DNA of 37,047 nucleotides from an uncultured Bacilli bacterium (GCA_944332155.1 CALVJM010000003.1:1-37047), one strand, 5' to 3'; shown: positions 8,774-18,397, counted from the stretch's first letter. Numbers and translations: made by a program. Notes: generated by a model not told the origin, from the letters alone.

Positions 8774-10817
8774 TCTTTTTCTTTTTTTCTTTGTACTTAG
8801 TGTTTTATATTTAAGTTATGTGCGTATTCAATTAGGAAAACCAAGTGTTTATTCTTCAACAACAAAAGAAGTGACTGGTGTTGTGACAGGAACTAAACAA
8901 ATGAAAGATTATACGGTTCTAGAAATTAACGCTAGAGAAAAAGTACAGGCCTTTATTTCGGAATCTTATTCTATTCCAATTGGAACGAAAGTTAAAATAT
9001 CAGGAACTTTTTCTTTACCTGATGAAAATACAACGATTGGTTTGTTTAATTACCGAAACTATCTACTAAGCAAGGGTATTGTATGGAGTATAGAGGTTAA
9101 ACAAATTGATATTATTTCTAAACAAGTTTCTTGGTTTCTTTCTATAAAACATAGTTTATATCAAAAAGTATCAACCAGACAAAATGCGAAGTATTATCAA
9201 ATGTTAATATTTGGAGATTCTTCAAATATTGGTGATTCTTTTCAAGAACAAGTTCGTAAAATCGGCATAAGTCATCTATTCGCACTGTCAGGAAGTCATC
9301 TAACATTATTATCTTTTTTTCTTTTTCGTGGCATAAAAAAGATAATAAAAAGTGAGAAGAAAGTTTTTCTTCTTGTTTCGATTATTTTATTCTTTTATGT
9401 CGCACTGACAAGTTGTAGTGTTTCGTTACTACGAGCATTTGTTTTCTTTGTTGCGTTTAAGGCTAATCGTTATTTTAATTGGAAATTTAAAAATACGACT
9501 CTTTTTTTCTATATTTTTTCATTATTCTTACTATATCGTCCATGGTGGATATATGACATTGGTTTTCAATATAGTTTTTTAATTTGTTTTTACTTAATTA
9601 CTTTTTCTAACTTTTTATCTTCTAAAAATTATCTTTTATCGCTATTTAAAATCTCACTTCTTTCTTTTATAGTTAGTGCGCCTATTTCTATGTTTCATTT
9701 TTACGAACTTCATGTTCTTAGCGTTGTTTGGAATCTTATTTTTGTCCCATTTGTATCATTTTTAGTATTTCCAATTTGTTTTTTGAGCTTTTTATGTCCT
9801 TTATTTGATTCTTTATTTTCACTTTTAATTTGCTTACTAGAAACGGGGGTTGAAGGGGCTAGTTCGGTTCCGTTTGGAGATCTTCTTTGGTGTCGTCTTC
9901 CTATTCTTTGGTATGTATTATTAGAAGTTTCTATTTATTTAAGTTTTCAAGGAATTATTAGGAAAAATTATTTCTATTTAAAGATATTTATTCTGTTGTG
10001 TTCTGTTCATTTTTTTATTCCTTATTTTCGTACAAGCATGATACTCACATTTTTTGATGTTGGACAAGGAGATTGTTCCATTGTTGTTTTGCCACATCAA
10101 GAAGCGGTAATTATGATTGATACAGGAGTATCTATAGATGGAAAAAGAATGAGACGAGAAGTGATACCTTATTTAAAGAGTTTAGGTTGTTCTAAAATAG
10201 ATTATTTAATTTTATCTCATGGTGATAGCGATCACTTAGGAGATAGTATTAATTTAGTTAATCATTTTAAAGTAAGGCATGTTTTATTTAATAATGATGA
10301 TTATAATGATTTAGAATTAGAACTTATAAAAGTGCTTGATAATAAAAATATCGAACATAGTAAAGAAATAGAATCAATAAATATAGGTAAATATCAATTA
10401 TCTTTCTTACAACATCAAATGTATGGAAATGAAAATGACAATTCTAATGTTGTTTATTTTGATTATGAAGGTATCAAGATGTTATTTATGGGTGATGCTG
10501 GAGTAGAAGTTGAAAAAGACATTATGGAGAATTATTATCTTAATAATATAGATATCTTAAAAGTAGGACATCATGGAAGTAAGACAAGTTCAAATAAAGA
10601 ATTTATTGATAGTATCAACCCAAAATATGCGATAATTTCAGTTGGTAAAAATAATAGATATGGACATCCTAATAAAGATGTGTTAGATAATTTAGAAAAC
10701 TCTCAAATATATAGAACTGATCAAGAGGGGAGTATTATCTTTCAATTTAAAAATAATAAGTTAAAAGGTATATTACAAAAATTATTTATATGCATATACT
10801 ATTTATGGAAGATATAA
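8721..10817 (+). CDS. comEC: ComEC: DNA uptake channel with metallo-beta-lactamase domain
   Basis: ComEC is the membrane channel that takes up single-stranded DNA during transformation. The N-terminus has a membrane segment and an OB-like region. A multi-pass Competence domain follows with the hallmark HLFALSGSHLTLL, then a C-terminal metallo-beta-lactamase-like domain. That domain has DVGQGD (Asp446), SHGDSDHLGD (His500, Asp502, Asp504, His505), MGDAG and VGHHGSKTSS (His617, His618). The acidic and histidine residues are kept, so the putative nuclease may be active. The start at 8721 overlaps comEA by 53 bp and has only a weak GGAAGTAA site, so the exact start is uncertain. The length of 698 residues is normal. 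Confidence 0.93.
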   Translation: MVLENQLLIKLKQILHSNLFLFFFVLSVLYLSYVRIQLGKPSVYSSTTKEVTGVVTGTKQMKDYTVLEINAREKVQAFISESYSIPIGTKVKISGTFSLPDENTTIGLFNYRNYLLSKGIVWSIEVKQIDIISKQVSWFLSIKHSLYQKVSTRQNAKYYQMLIFGDSSNIGDSFQEQVRKIGISHLFALSGSHLTLLSFFLFRGIKKIIKSEKKVFLLVSIILFFYVALTSCSVSLLRAFVFFVAFKANRYFNWKFKNTTLFFYIFSLFLLYRPWWIYDIGFQYSFLICFYLITFSNFLSSKNYLLSLFKISLLSFIVSAPISMFHFYELHVLSVVWNLIFVPFVSFLVFPICFLSFLCPLFDSLFSLLICLLETGVEGASSVPFGDLLWCRLPILWYVLLEVSIYLSFQGIIRKNYFYLKIFILLCSVHFFIPYFRTSMILTFFDVGQGDCSIVVLPHQEAVIMIDTGVSIDGKRMRREVIPYLKSLGCSKIDYLILSHGDSDHLGDSINLVNHFKVRHVLFNNDDYNDLELELIKVLDNKNIEHSKEIESINIGKYQLSFLQHQMYGNENDNSNVVYFDYEGIKMLFMGDAGVEVEKDIMENYYLNNIDILKVGHHGSKTSSNKEFIDSINPKYAIISVGKNNRYGHPNKDVLDNLENSQIYRTDQEGSIIFQFKNNKLKGILQKLFICIYYLWKI

Positions 10818-11044
10818 AAAATGAGAGTTTAATGAATATTTTTTGGCATTTGTGGATATATTAAAAGTGGATATGAAAGGGATAGAAACATGTTTTCTTG
10901 TGTCCGCTAAAGCAATTTAGCGTTTATATAGATAGAGCCTTTGGGCTCTTTTTTGCTAAAATTTAAAAATTTTTAAAAAAATTGACGTAAAAAAAAGGAA
11001 ATCAGAAAGTTTTGTTGTATATTATAAGTAGGGAGTATGATAAT
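10818..11044 (+). other. Intergenic region with three successive hairpins before dnaG
   Basis: This stretch has no gene. It holds an AGAAA/TTTTCT hairpin at 10884-10898, a perfect CGCTAAA-GCAA-TTTAGCG hairpin at 10905-10922, and the terminator at 10934-10954. It could be the structured 3' end of the comEC transcript or a small RNA. I do not recognise a riboswitch class. No convincing promoter for dnaG was found. Confidence 0.5.
10934..10954 (+). terminator. Rho-independent terminator after comEC
   Basis: AGAGCC (10934-10939) pairs with GGCTCT (10944-10949) around TTTG and runs into a six-T tract. It separates the comEA-comEC unit from the dnaG operon. Confidence 0.9.
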
Positions 11045-12814
11045 ATGCCGTTAATCAACACTGAAACAATTAATGAGATACGTAGAAATGTTGATATTGT
11101 AGACGTCATTTCGGGATATTTGCCATTGACTCAAAAAGGGAAAAACTTTTTTGGTGTTTGTCCTTTTCACGATGATACTAACCCAAGTATGAGTGTATCA
11201 AGGGAAAAACAAATTTATACCTGTTTTTCTTGTGGAGCAACTGGTAATGTATTCCGTTTTGTTATGGATTATGAAAACATTTCATTTCTAGAAGCGGTTA
11301 AAATTGTTGCCGATCATGCTGGAATTGATATTCAAATTGATACTCGTATGTCAAAATCATCAACTACTCATTTAAAACCGTTATATGATATGTATGAGTT
11401 AAGTCAAAAACTATATCAAAACAATATTAATACGTCACAAGGGATTGAAGCTCGTGCCTATTTAAAAAAAAGATCCATTGATGAAGAGATAATCAAAGAG
11501 TTTGGTATTGGTCTTGCTCTTCATCAAAGAGATATCTTAACTAAATTATTTACATCAAAAAAATATAGTTATGAAGATATGGTTAAAAGTGGATTGATTT
11601 TAAAGAATGACTATGGATATTTAGATATGTATCAAGATCGTATTATGTTTCCTTTATGGGATATAAAGGGACAAATTGTTGGTTATAGTGGTCGATTATA
11701 TAAAACGGAAGGCAACTTTAAATACATTAATACGCGTGAAACAGAAATTTTTAAGAAGGGTGAACTTTTATATAATTATCATCGCGCGAAAGATGAAGCA
11801 AGAAGACAGAATACAGTCCTCATTATGGAAGGCTTTATGGATGTAATTCGGGCCTATACTATTGGCGTAAAAAACGTAGTTGCAACTATGGGGACGGCTG
11901 TAACCAAAGAACACATTATTCTATTAAAACGAATGGCTAAGAATATTCTTTTAGTTTTTGATGGTGATGCAGCAGGGGCAAAAGCTACCTATGCATGCGC
12001 TAATGAATTATTAAAAGTAGGGATTACTCCTAAAATTGTTCGTTTAGAAGAAGATTTAGATCCTGATGATTATATAAGAAAATATGGAAAAGAACGTTTT
12101 ATTAGTAAGATTGAACATCCTATTAACGTGATGGATTTTAAAATATCTTATCTAAAACAACAACGTGATTTAACAAGTAATGAAGATATGGCTAAGTATA
12201 TTCAAGATGTATTGCAAGAATTATTAGCTATTAATGATGATGTTTTGATGGAACTAACGATTAAAAAGATGAGTGAGGAATCAAAACTAAGCGAAGAATT
12301 TTTAAGACGAAAATTGGAAGAGATGACCGAAAAAAAACAGCAACAAGATATAAAAGAGGTTAAGAATATAGATTCAAATCATAAAAAAAGTGAACAATTG
12401 AGCAATAAGTATACACAAGCGGAACAAAATTTGGTATACTACATGCTGAAGTCACCCGAGGTTATCAAAATGTATGATCGTAAAATGACATACATGCCAA
12501 CCGAAAAGTATCGTCTTTTAGCACGTGATATTAGTTATTTTTATAAACAATATCACTTAATTAATGAAGCTGATTTCATTACGTTTTTAGGGGGTAATAA
12601 ACAAAAACAAGCGACTTTAGGTGAAATTTTATCTTTACCATTAAAAGAAGAATATACTTTAGATGAAATTGAGGATTATATTAGGGCGATTAGACAGTAT
12701 AATGTTCGTTATGAACAACAACGTTTGAAAAGAGAAATGCAGAAAATCACTGATCCTATTGAAAAAGCTAAAATCGCACAACGAATTATAGAGTTAAAAG
12801 TAAAAGGAGAATAG
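11045..12814 (+). CDS. dnaG: DNA primase DnaG
   Basis: DnaG makes the RNA primers for chromosome replication and works with the DnaB helicase. The N-terminal CHC2 zinc finger is complete (Cys39, His42, Cys60, Cys63). The TOPRIM catalytic core shows MEGFMDV with Glu262 and DGDAAG with Asp306 and Asp308. A helicase-interacting C-terminal region of about 160 residues follows. The ATG at 11045 is chosen because GGGAG lies 9 bases upstream; an upstream in-frame TTG at 11012 lacks a site and adds unconserved residues. The length of 589 residues is typical. It sits 3 bases before rpoD in the conserved dnaG-sigA order. Confidence 0.97.
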   Translation: MPLINTETINEIRRNVDIVDVISGYLPLTQKGKNFFGVCPFHDDTNPSMSVSREKQIYTCFSCGATGNVFRFVMDYENISFLEAVKIVADHAGIDIQIDTRMSKSSTTHLKPLYDMYELSQKLYQNNINTSQGIEARAYLKKRSIDEEIIKEFGIGLALHQRDILTKLFTSKKYSYEDMVKSGLILKNDYGYLDMYQDRIMFPLWDIKGQIVGYSGRLYKTEGNFKYINTRETEIFKKGELLYNYHRAKDEARRQNTVLIMEGFMDVIRAYTIGVKNVVATMGTAVTKEHIILLKRMAKNILLVFDGDAAGAKATYACANELLKVGITPKIVRLEEDLDPDDYIRKYGKERFISKIEHPINVMDFKISYLKQQRDLTSNEDMAKYIQDVLQELLAINDDVLMELTIKKMSEESKLSEEFLRRKLEEMTEKKQQQDIKEVKNIDSNHKKSEQLSNKYTQAEQNLVYYMLKSPEVIKMYDRKMTYMPTEKYRLLARDISYFYKQYHLINEADFITFLGGNKQKQATLGEILSLPLKEEYTLDEIEDYIRAIRQYNVRYEQQRLKREMQKITDPIEKAKIAQRIIELKVKGE

Positions 12815-12817
12815 TAT

Positions 12818-13915
12818 ATGTTACACGAAATTAAAACATTTGACGAAAGAAAGAAAGATTTATTAAAGTTAGGAAAAGAAAAAGGTTATATTACATATGA
12901 ACAATTAGCTAATGCTTTAAAAGGTTTAGAGTTAGATGCTGATAGTTTGGATGAATTGTATAATCTATTTAGTGAAAATCATATTGCAGTTGTTACAGAA
13001 GACGAAGCTGGTACTTCTGGTGGTACGAATAAAAGTCAAGAAACAGAAGTATTATTAGATGATCATGATTTGACCAAAGATTTAACGATTAATGATCCAG
13101 TTCGTATGTACTTAAAAGAGATTGGTCAGATTAAGTTATTAACGATGGAAGAAGAGTTAGAATTAGCAGATCGTATTGCGGCCGGAGATGAAATGGCTAA
13201 AGCTACACTTGCTGAAGCTAATCTACGTTTAGTAGTTAGTATTGCCAAACGTTATGTAGGGCGTGGGATGTTATTTTTGGATTTAATTCAAGAAGGAAAT
13301 ATTGGTTTAATGAAAGCAGTTGAAAAATTTGATGTAACTAAAGGATATAAATTTTCAACTTATGCTACTTGGTGGATTCGTCAAGCTATTACACGTGCCA
13401 TTGCTGATCAAGCACGTACGATTCGTGTTCCTGTTCATATGGTTGAAACAATCAATAAATTAACACGTGTACATCGCCAATTGACATTGGAATTAAATCG
13501 TGAACCAACGGAAGAAGAATTAGCTAAAAAAATGAATACTTCTGTAGATAAAATACGTGATATTTATAAAATTAGTCAAGAACCAGTTAGTTTAGAAACA
13601 CCAATTGGTGAAGAAGATGATTCTCATTTAGGAGATTTTGTTCCTGATGAACGTAATATGAGTCCAGAAGAATATGCGACGAATGAAATGTTAAAAGATG
13701 AAATATCTGAAATTCTATTAACACTTACCGAACGAGAAGAAAAGGTAATTCGTTTACGCTTTGGGTTAGAAGATGGAAAATCTCGTACTTTGGAAGAAGT
13801 GGGAAAAATGTTTAATGTTACTCGTGAACGTATTCGTCAAATTGAAGCAAAAGCACTTCGTAAACTACGCCATCCATCTCGTTCAAGAAAATTAAAAGAT
13901 TATATGGGTGACTAA
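12818..13915 (+). CDS. rpoD: Primary sigma factor RpoD (SigA)
   Basis: This is the housekeeping sigma-70 factor that directs RNA polymerase to TTGACA/TATAAT promoters. A short region 1.1 is followed by region 1.2 ([17 protein letters not shown]). Region 2 carries the core-binding and -10 recognition helices ([35 protein letters not shown]). Region 3 ([13 protein letters not shown]) and region 4 with the -35-binding helix ([20 protein letters not shown]) complete it. The length of 365 residues is close to that of Bacillus SigA. AAAGGAGAATAGT before the ATG is a good site. It is transcribed with dnaG, followed 5 bases later by trmK. Confidence 0.98.
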   Translation: MLHEIKTFDERKKDLLKLGKEKGYITYEQLANALKGLELDADSLDELYNLFSENHIAVVTEDEAGTSGGTNKSQETEVLLDDHDLTKDLTINDPVRMYLKEIGQIKLLTMEEELELADRIAAGDEMAKATLAEANLRLVVSIAKRYVGRGMLFLDLIQEGNIGLMKAVEKFDVTKGYKFSTYATWWIRQAITRAIADQARTIRVPVHMVETINKLTRVHRQLTLELNREPTEEELAKKMNTSVDKIRDIYKISQEPVSLETPIGEEDDSHLGDFVPDERNMSPEEYATNEMLKDEISEILLTLTEREEKVIRLRFGLEDGKSRTLEEVGKMFNVTRERIRQIEAKALRKLRHPSRSRKLKDYMGD

Positions 13916-13920
13916 TTTAT

Positions 13921-14586
13921 ATGAAGTTATCAAAACGTTTAGAGGCAATTGCCTCTTTTGTTTCTTCTGATGGAGCAATTATTGATGTTGGATGTAACCA
14001 TGCTCATATTCCCATTTATTTTGCTTCAAAAGAACCAGAAAGAATAATTATTGCTAGTGATTGTAAACTTGAATCGTTAAATAATGCCTTTAAAGATGCC
14101 AAAAAATATAAAGTGAAGGAAAAAATTCAATTTATAGTTACCGATGGTTTAAATGGTATAAAAATTCATCCCGAAGATACAATCATTATTGCAGGTTTAG
14201 GAACTCGAACAATCAAGAAAATATTAACTCCTGAAGTTTTAAATCAAGGTAATCACTTTATTCTTCAAAGTAATAATTATTTATATGAACTACGTTTATA
14301 TATGATGCAAAACCAATTTTTATTAAAGGATGAATCGGTAGTTTGGGAAGGTAATAAAGTATATATAGTTATGAATTGGGTTAAGGTAAATAAACCGGTA
14401 TCTTATAGCTCATTTGAACTACAATATGGTCCATGTATTCTACATGATAAAAACAGAGAATATATGATGGAACAATATAATATTCTTATGCAACAGCTTA
14501 ATAATGTAAAAGGTTCTAATCATCCTGAAGTTGAAAGATTGTATTTAAAAAAAATAGAGAAAATAAAAAAATTAGAATGGTTCTAA
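13921..14586 (+). CDS. trmK: TrmK: tRNA adenine(22)-N1 methyltransferase
   Basis: TrmK uses S-adenosylmethionine to methylate N1 of adenine 22 in the tRNA D loop. The class I methyltransferase motif I is visible as IDVGCNHAHIPIYF (about residues 21-34), and IIAGLGTRTI matches the family's later catalytic-face motif, which is GMGG-like in relatives. The length of 221 residues is normal (Bacillus TrmK is about 235). It starts 5 bases after rpoD, matching the sigA-yqfN order of Bacillus. The Shine-Dalgarno is weak (GGGTGA inside the rpoD end), so it probably relies on readthrough from rpoD. Confidence 0.93.
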   Translation: MKLSKRLEAIASFVSSDGAIIDVGCNHAHIPIYFASKEPERIIIASDCKLESLNNAFKDAKKYKVKEKIQFIVTDGLNGIKIHPEDTIIIAGLGTRTIKKILTPEVLNQGNHFILQSNNYLYELRLYMMQNQFLLKDESVVWEGNKVYIVMNWVKVNKPVSYSSFELQYGPCILHDKNREYMMEQYNILMQQLNNVKGSNHPEVERLYLKKIEKIKKLEWF

Positions 14587-14591
14587 TTTTT

Positions 14592-14963
14592 TTATTGAAA
14601 GAATGTTGGGCCTGAATTCGGTACTATATAATTAGTATTATTAGTGGTATGTGTATCTTTAGTTTCAGAAATCGTATTGGATGGAGTTTTAGTTGGTGTA
14701 GTAGTTGGAGTAGGGCTGTCTACTTTTTTGAATTCATTCATGACACGAAACATCGTTTTCGCATTTTGTAACATAGGACTTGCCTGTCTTACAAGAGGAA
14801 TTGCTTGATTAATAATACCTAGCGTTCTTTGCGTATTATTTAAAAGACTTGACCAGTTAAATCCATTAGCTAATCTTGAGAACAATCCTCGAGAAGCCGA
14901 TGGTGTTGAATAAAGGCCGTTCATTGGATTCATCATATAATAATAGGGATTATAATAGTTCAT
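14592..14963 (-). CDS. yqfQ: YqfQ/VrrA-like protein
   Basis: This 123-residue protein starts MNYYNPYYYMM and carries a central helical block (SSLLNNTQRTLGIINQAI, then PLVRQASPMLQNAKTMFRVM). That block matches the YqfQ-like family of Bacilli. The tail is low-complexity Thr/Pro (TPTTTPTKTPSNT). The ATG at 14963 is chosen because AAGGAG lies 7 bases upstream; an adjacent ATG at 14966 is possible. In Bacillus, yqfQ also lies beside the trmK/sigA cluster, which supports the call. It is convergent with trmK, 5 bases from its end. YqfQ is poorly understood, so I do not assign a role. Confidence 0.72.
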   Translation of the reverse strand: MNYYNPYYYMMNPMNGLYSTPSASRGLFSRLANGFNWSSLLNNTQRTLGIINQAIPLVRQASPMLQNAKTMFRVMNEFKKVDSPTPTTTPTKTPSNTISETKDTHTTNNTNYIVPNSGPTFFQ

Positions 14964-15073
14964 CATAAAACTCCTTTCTAAAATATTATATGTTTTTCCC
15001 AAAAAATGTTTTATATTTTCTAAATTTATGTTATAATTTTAAGGTAAAAGAATAAGAGAATGGTGGTGTTTTT

Positions 15074-17170
15074 ATGTATAAACCGATCTATGTGAAACCG
15101 TTTATTGTCGTATATCACATGGTAGCTTTTATCATTCAAATGATAATAAAGTTATTTAAATACAGTTTCCAAGGTCTCGGTATTAGCGCCAAGTTTCTAT
15201 TTCGTATTGGTATCTTTGTAGGAAATATTTTTACAAAAGTATTTATGTTTTTTATTCAAGGATTTAAATATTTTATATCTGGTGTAACGGTTAGTGCATT
15301 ATTTTTATATAAAGTGTTAACAACTATTGTTTTAGCAATAGTAAAAGTATTCACTTATATAGGAAACAAAGTAATAAAAGGAATAATGATTTGTGCTAAC
15401 TGGTTATATAATGTATTATCTTATTTCTTGTTGTTAGAATATCATGGTTTTGCATTTTGTTGGCGACGCATTAAACATTTTGGTGCGATGGTATGGTTAG
15501 GAATTGATGTCGTTTGTTATTATATAATGCGTGGCTTTCAAGTTGTATATGATTTTCTTCTATCTAATATACACAAATATCAAGCTTATCGTAAGCGACA
15601 ACGAGAAATTGCTCATCAACGTCATGTAGAGGCCAAAGTCAAAAAAGAGCAAGCACGTGAAGCGAAAGTGCGCAAAAAAATAGAAGAAAAAGCTCGTCGT
15701 AATGATTTATATCTTGATCATTCTGTCGAGTTAAATAAAAAACCAAGCATAGGGGATCGTATTAATCAAGTTTTAGTCATGATTACTAGTATTCCACATA
15801 ATATTAGTAATTTATTTAGTAAAACATCAGTCAATAAAGCGTTAAAGAAGAAGAATGAGAAAAAACGTGATTTTGATAAAGAAGTTTTAGATTTAGATCT
15901 TGAGGAAGAAGAAAAGAGAAAGAAGAAAAAAGATAAACCAGGACGTATTTTATATGAATATGTTGCAAAAGATAAAAATGGTAAAACGGTAAAGGGATAC
16001 TTTGAAGCATTCAATAAAATTGAGGTAAAATCTTTCTTGATTAATGAAGGATTAGAAGTATATAGTATTCGTACTAATCGTTGGATTACCATTTTTCATA
16101 AAGATACTGCAAGTGGAAAAGTTAAAATGAAGACCAAAGATTTAGTTTTCTTTTTAACCCAATTATCTACCTATATAAAAGCAGGTATTACGCTTGCTGA
16201 ATCTTTGGAAATTTTATCACGTCAGTTTAAAAATAAACATTATCAACGTATTTTAAAATCATTAGTCTATGACTTAAACTTAGGAGTAAGTTTTAGTGAG
16301 GCATTGGAAAAACAAGGGGAAGCTTTTCCAAGATTATTAATTAATATGATTCGTGCGAGTGAGTTATCCGGTTCATTACCAGAAGTTCTTGATGACCAAG
16401 CAAATTATTTTGATGAAATGGAACAAACGCGTAAACAAATGATTACAGCGATGATGTATCCAAGTATTGTCTTTGTAATTGCGATAGGTGTATTAACCTT
16501 TGTTATGTTATTTGTAGTACCTCAATTCGTCGAGATTTTTGAAAGTATGGATGGTTCTCAGATTCCAGCAATCACGTTATTTATTATGGATATGAGTGAA
16601 TTTGTAAAGGCATATCTTGTTTGGATTATTATTGGATTTGTTATCTTTTGCCTTATATTCCGCTATCTATATAAAAACGTTACTTTATTTAGAAGATGGG
16701 TTCAAATAGTGATTATGCATATGCCAGTTTTTGGTAATGTTATCATTTATAACGAAGTAACTACGTTTACTAAAACGTTTAGTTCATTAATGAGTCATAA
16801 TGTATTTATAACAGATACTATGAATATTTTAAAGAAGATTACAAATAATGAAATTTATAAGGAATTAATTAATAAAACGATTGATAATTTAAGTACTGGA
16901 GAAAGAATTTCTACTGCCTTCAAAGATCATTGGGCATTTCCAGTACCAGCTTATGAAATGTTAGTTACTGGTGAACGTACTGGAGAATTACCAGAAATGA
17001 TGGGAAAAGTATCTTTATATTATCAAGATTTACATAAAAATGCAGTAGCACGTATTAAAACATTTGTAGAACCTATTTTAATTATTATGCTGACTGCCAT
17101 GGTTGGTGTTATCGTTTTAGCTATTATAGTACCAATGTTTCAAATGTATGATTCTATACAATCAATGTAG
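15074..17170 (+). CDS. pilC: PilC/ComGB-type pilus platform protein with a long extra N-terminal membrane region
   Basis: The C-terminal 400 residues form a typical GspF/PilC/ComGB inner-membrane platform of type II secretion, type IV pilus and competence systems. An entry domain (ILYEYVAKDKNGKTVKGYFE) starts near residue 291. Two T2SSF domains follow with FLTQLSTYIKAGITLAESLE and FTKTFSSLMSHNVFITDTM, plus three membrane helices. The first 290 residues are unusual. About 165 residues of aromatic-rich hydrophobic segments precede a basic, probably coiled-coil stretch (about 185-225) and a Lys/Glu-rich linker. Family members are normally about 340-410 residues, against 698 here. A TATAAT lies at 15032-15037. 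The prepilin peptidase gene follows after 14 bases. Confidence 0.9.
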   Translation: MYKPIYVKPFIVVYHMVAFIIQMIIKLFKYSFQGLGISAKFLFRIGIFVGNIFTKVFMFFIQGFKYFISGVTVSALFLYKVLTTIVLAIVKVFTYIGNKVIKGIMICANWLYNVLSYFLLLEYHGFAFCWRRIKHFGAMVWLGIDVVCYYIMRGFQVVYDFLLSNIHKYQAYRKRQREIAHQRHVEAKVKKEQAREAKVRKKIEEKARRNDLYLDHSVELNKKPSIGDRINQVLVMITSIPHNISNLFSKTSVNKALKKKNEKKRDFDKEVLDLDLEEEEKRKKKKDKPGRILYEYVAKDKNGKTVKGYFEAFNKIEVKSFLINEGLEVYSIRTNRWITIFHKDTASGKVKMKTKDLVFFLTQLSTYIKAGITLAESLEILSRQFKNKHYQRILKSLVYDLNLGVSFSEALEKQGEAFPRLLINMIRASELSGSLPEVLDDQANYFDEMEQTRKQMITAMMYPSIVFVIAIGVLTFVMLFVVPQFVEIFESMDGSQIPAITLFIMDMSEFVKAYLVWIIIGFVIFCLIFRYLYKNVTLFRRWVQIVIMHMPVFGNVIIYNEVTTFTKTFSSLMSHNVFITDTMNILKKITNNEIYKELINKTIDNLSTGERISTAFKDHWAFPVPAYEMLVTGERTGELPEMMGKVSLYYQDLHKNAVARIKTFVEPILIIMLTAMVGVIVLAIIVPMFQMYDSIQSM

Positions 17171-17184
17171 TGGGAGAGGATATT

Positions 17185-17949
17185 ATGGAAATGTATTATA
17201 CAATTATTATTTTTATGTTTGGAACTTTATTTGGGTCCTTCTTCAATGTTGTTGGATATCGACTTCCAAAAGGAGAGTCCATCGTATTTCCGGCCTCTCA
17301 CTGTCCTAATTGTAATCATAAGTTAAAAGGATGGGAGTTGATTCCTATCCTTTCTTTTTTATGTTTAGGCGGTAAATGTAGTAAGTGTAAACAAAAAATT
17401 TCATGGATTTATCCAATGTTTGAATTCCTTACAGGATGTTTATTCGCACTTAGCTATATTTTGTATGGCTTCAGTATTGATTTTATTATCGCACTTATTA
17501 TAGTTTCGAGTTTATTAATTATTATTGTTAGTGATTTACGTTATTATATAATTCCAGATGAAGTTTTGTTAATAGGAAGTATTTTGTTACTTTTAGCTTA
17601 TTGTGTCAAAGGAGGATGGACTTTAGCACTGTCTGCTTTAATTAATGGAGCCATTTCATTTGCGATTATGTTTGCGATAAAATGTTTAGGAGACTTCTTA
17701 TTTAAGAAAGAATCAATGGGTGGAGGAGATATTAAACTATTATTCTTTTTTGGAATGATTTTTGGTTGGCCTCTTTCCATATTAAGTATTTTCTTAGCTT
17801 CTTTTATAGGGCTACCTATTTCTCTTTACATTCTATATAAAAAGAATACTCACGTAATTCCTTTTGGACCATTTCTTAGTATGGCAACACTAATTATATT
17901 TTTCTCTAATATTCAAATTGATATGATTATTCAGTGGTTAACTTTTTAA
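17185..17949 (+). CDS. pilD: Prepilin peptidase (PilD/ComC)
   Basis: This membrane aspartyl protease removes prepilin leader peptides and methylates the new N-terminus. The N-terminal methyltransferase-type domain has the zinc cysteines CPNC (40, 43) and CSKC (65, 68). The catalytic aspartates are Asp117 in SDLRYYIIPDE and Asp182 in the GxGD motif (GGGD). The length of 254 residues and about seven membrane helices are normal. The ATG at 17185 is chosen because GGGAGAGG lies just upstream; a GTG at 17170 overlapping the pilC stop is less likely. It should process the two prepilins at 21035 and 21598. Confidence 0.95.
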   Translation: MEMYYTIIIFMFGTLFGSFFNVVGYRLPKGESIVFPASHCPNCNHKLKGWELIPILSFLCLGGKCSKCKQKISWIYPMFEFLTGCLFALSYILYGFSIDFIIALIIVSSLLIIIVSDLRYYIIPDEVLLIGSILLLLAYCVKGGWTLALSALINGAISFAIMFAIKCLGDFLFKKESMGGGDIKLLFFFGMIFGWPLSILSIFLASFIGLPISLYILYKKNTHVIPFGPFLSMATLIIFFSNIQIDMIIQWLTF

Positions 17950-17970
17950 GTAGTGAAAACTACTTTTTTT
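17948..17970 (+). terminator. Rho-independent terminator after pilD
   Basis: AAGTAG (17948-17953) pairs with CTACTT (17960-17965) around TGAAAA and runs into T7. The left arm overlaps the pilD stop codon. It ends the pilC-pilD transcript. Confidence 0.9.
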
Positions 17971-18270
17971 GTTATAAAAAAAGAAACTATAAAGAAAAAC
18001 TTCGTTAATGGTCTTTTATTTTTATAAAGATTGTGTTAAACAAAATAACTGATAAAAATTTATAAAAATATAAGCCAGTAATTATAAGAAAAAACGAAAA
18101 TAAATAATTTATATAATTGCATAAAGATTAACTTATACCGTGTATAACAGAAGCTTTATAAAAAATAATGTATAATATTTATAGCGAGTAAACATTCTCG
18201 ACTAATGTTATCATTACTCGCTTTTAATGTGTAAAAGTGGTATAATTATATTATCGGGGGATGTAATGAA
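17971..18270. other. AT-rich intergenic stretch at the edge of a scar
   Basis: No gene is seen in these 300 bases. The stretch contains a TATAAT at 18171-18176 just before a large hairpin, and a second TATAAT at 18241-18246 before a short open frame. It begins a region of gene remnants that extends to about 19605. Confidence 0.6.
18183..18225 (+). ncRNA. Possible tiny structured RNA or terminator hairpin
   Basis: AGCGAGTAA (18183-18191) pairs with TTACTCGCT (18214-18222), with an inner AACATT/AATGTT stem and a TTTT tail. A TATAAT ends 7 bases before the hairpin, so transcription would begin almost at its first base. The product is unknown; it could be a terminator or a mobile-element end structure. 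Confidence 0.35.
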
Positions 18271-18357
18271 ATGATAACAATAAATAAAAATATTCAAATA
18301 CACGGTTCATTAGATTATCAAACGCCAGTGCAATATTGTTTACAATTGTCCTTATAA
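18271..18357 (+). pseudogene. 28-codon open frame, probable truncated gene start
   Basis: A TATAAT at 18241-18246 and a GGGGG site 10 bases upstream precede an ATG with a 28-residue frame ending in QYCLQLSL. The good initiation signals and abrupt stop, followed by a MurD fragment, suggest the 5' end of a gene cut by rearrangement. The family is not recognised. A cysteine-rich NCPYKNCLKKC frame overlaps in another phase, which may reflect a frameshift. Confidence 0.35.
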
Positions 18358-18397
18358 AAATTGTCTAAAAAAGTGTTGACAATCCACAGCTTTATGT

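Noticed and set aside
10858-10954. Known riboswitch or SRP RNA upstream of dnaG.
   Set aside because: No conserved core of any class I know is present, and the region ends in a terminator well before dnaG.
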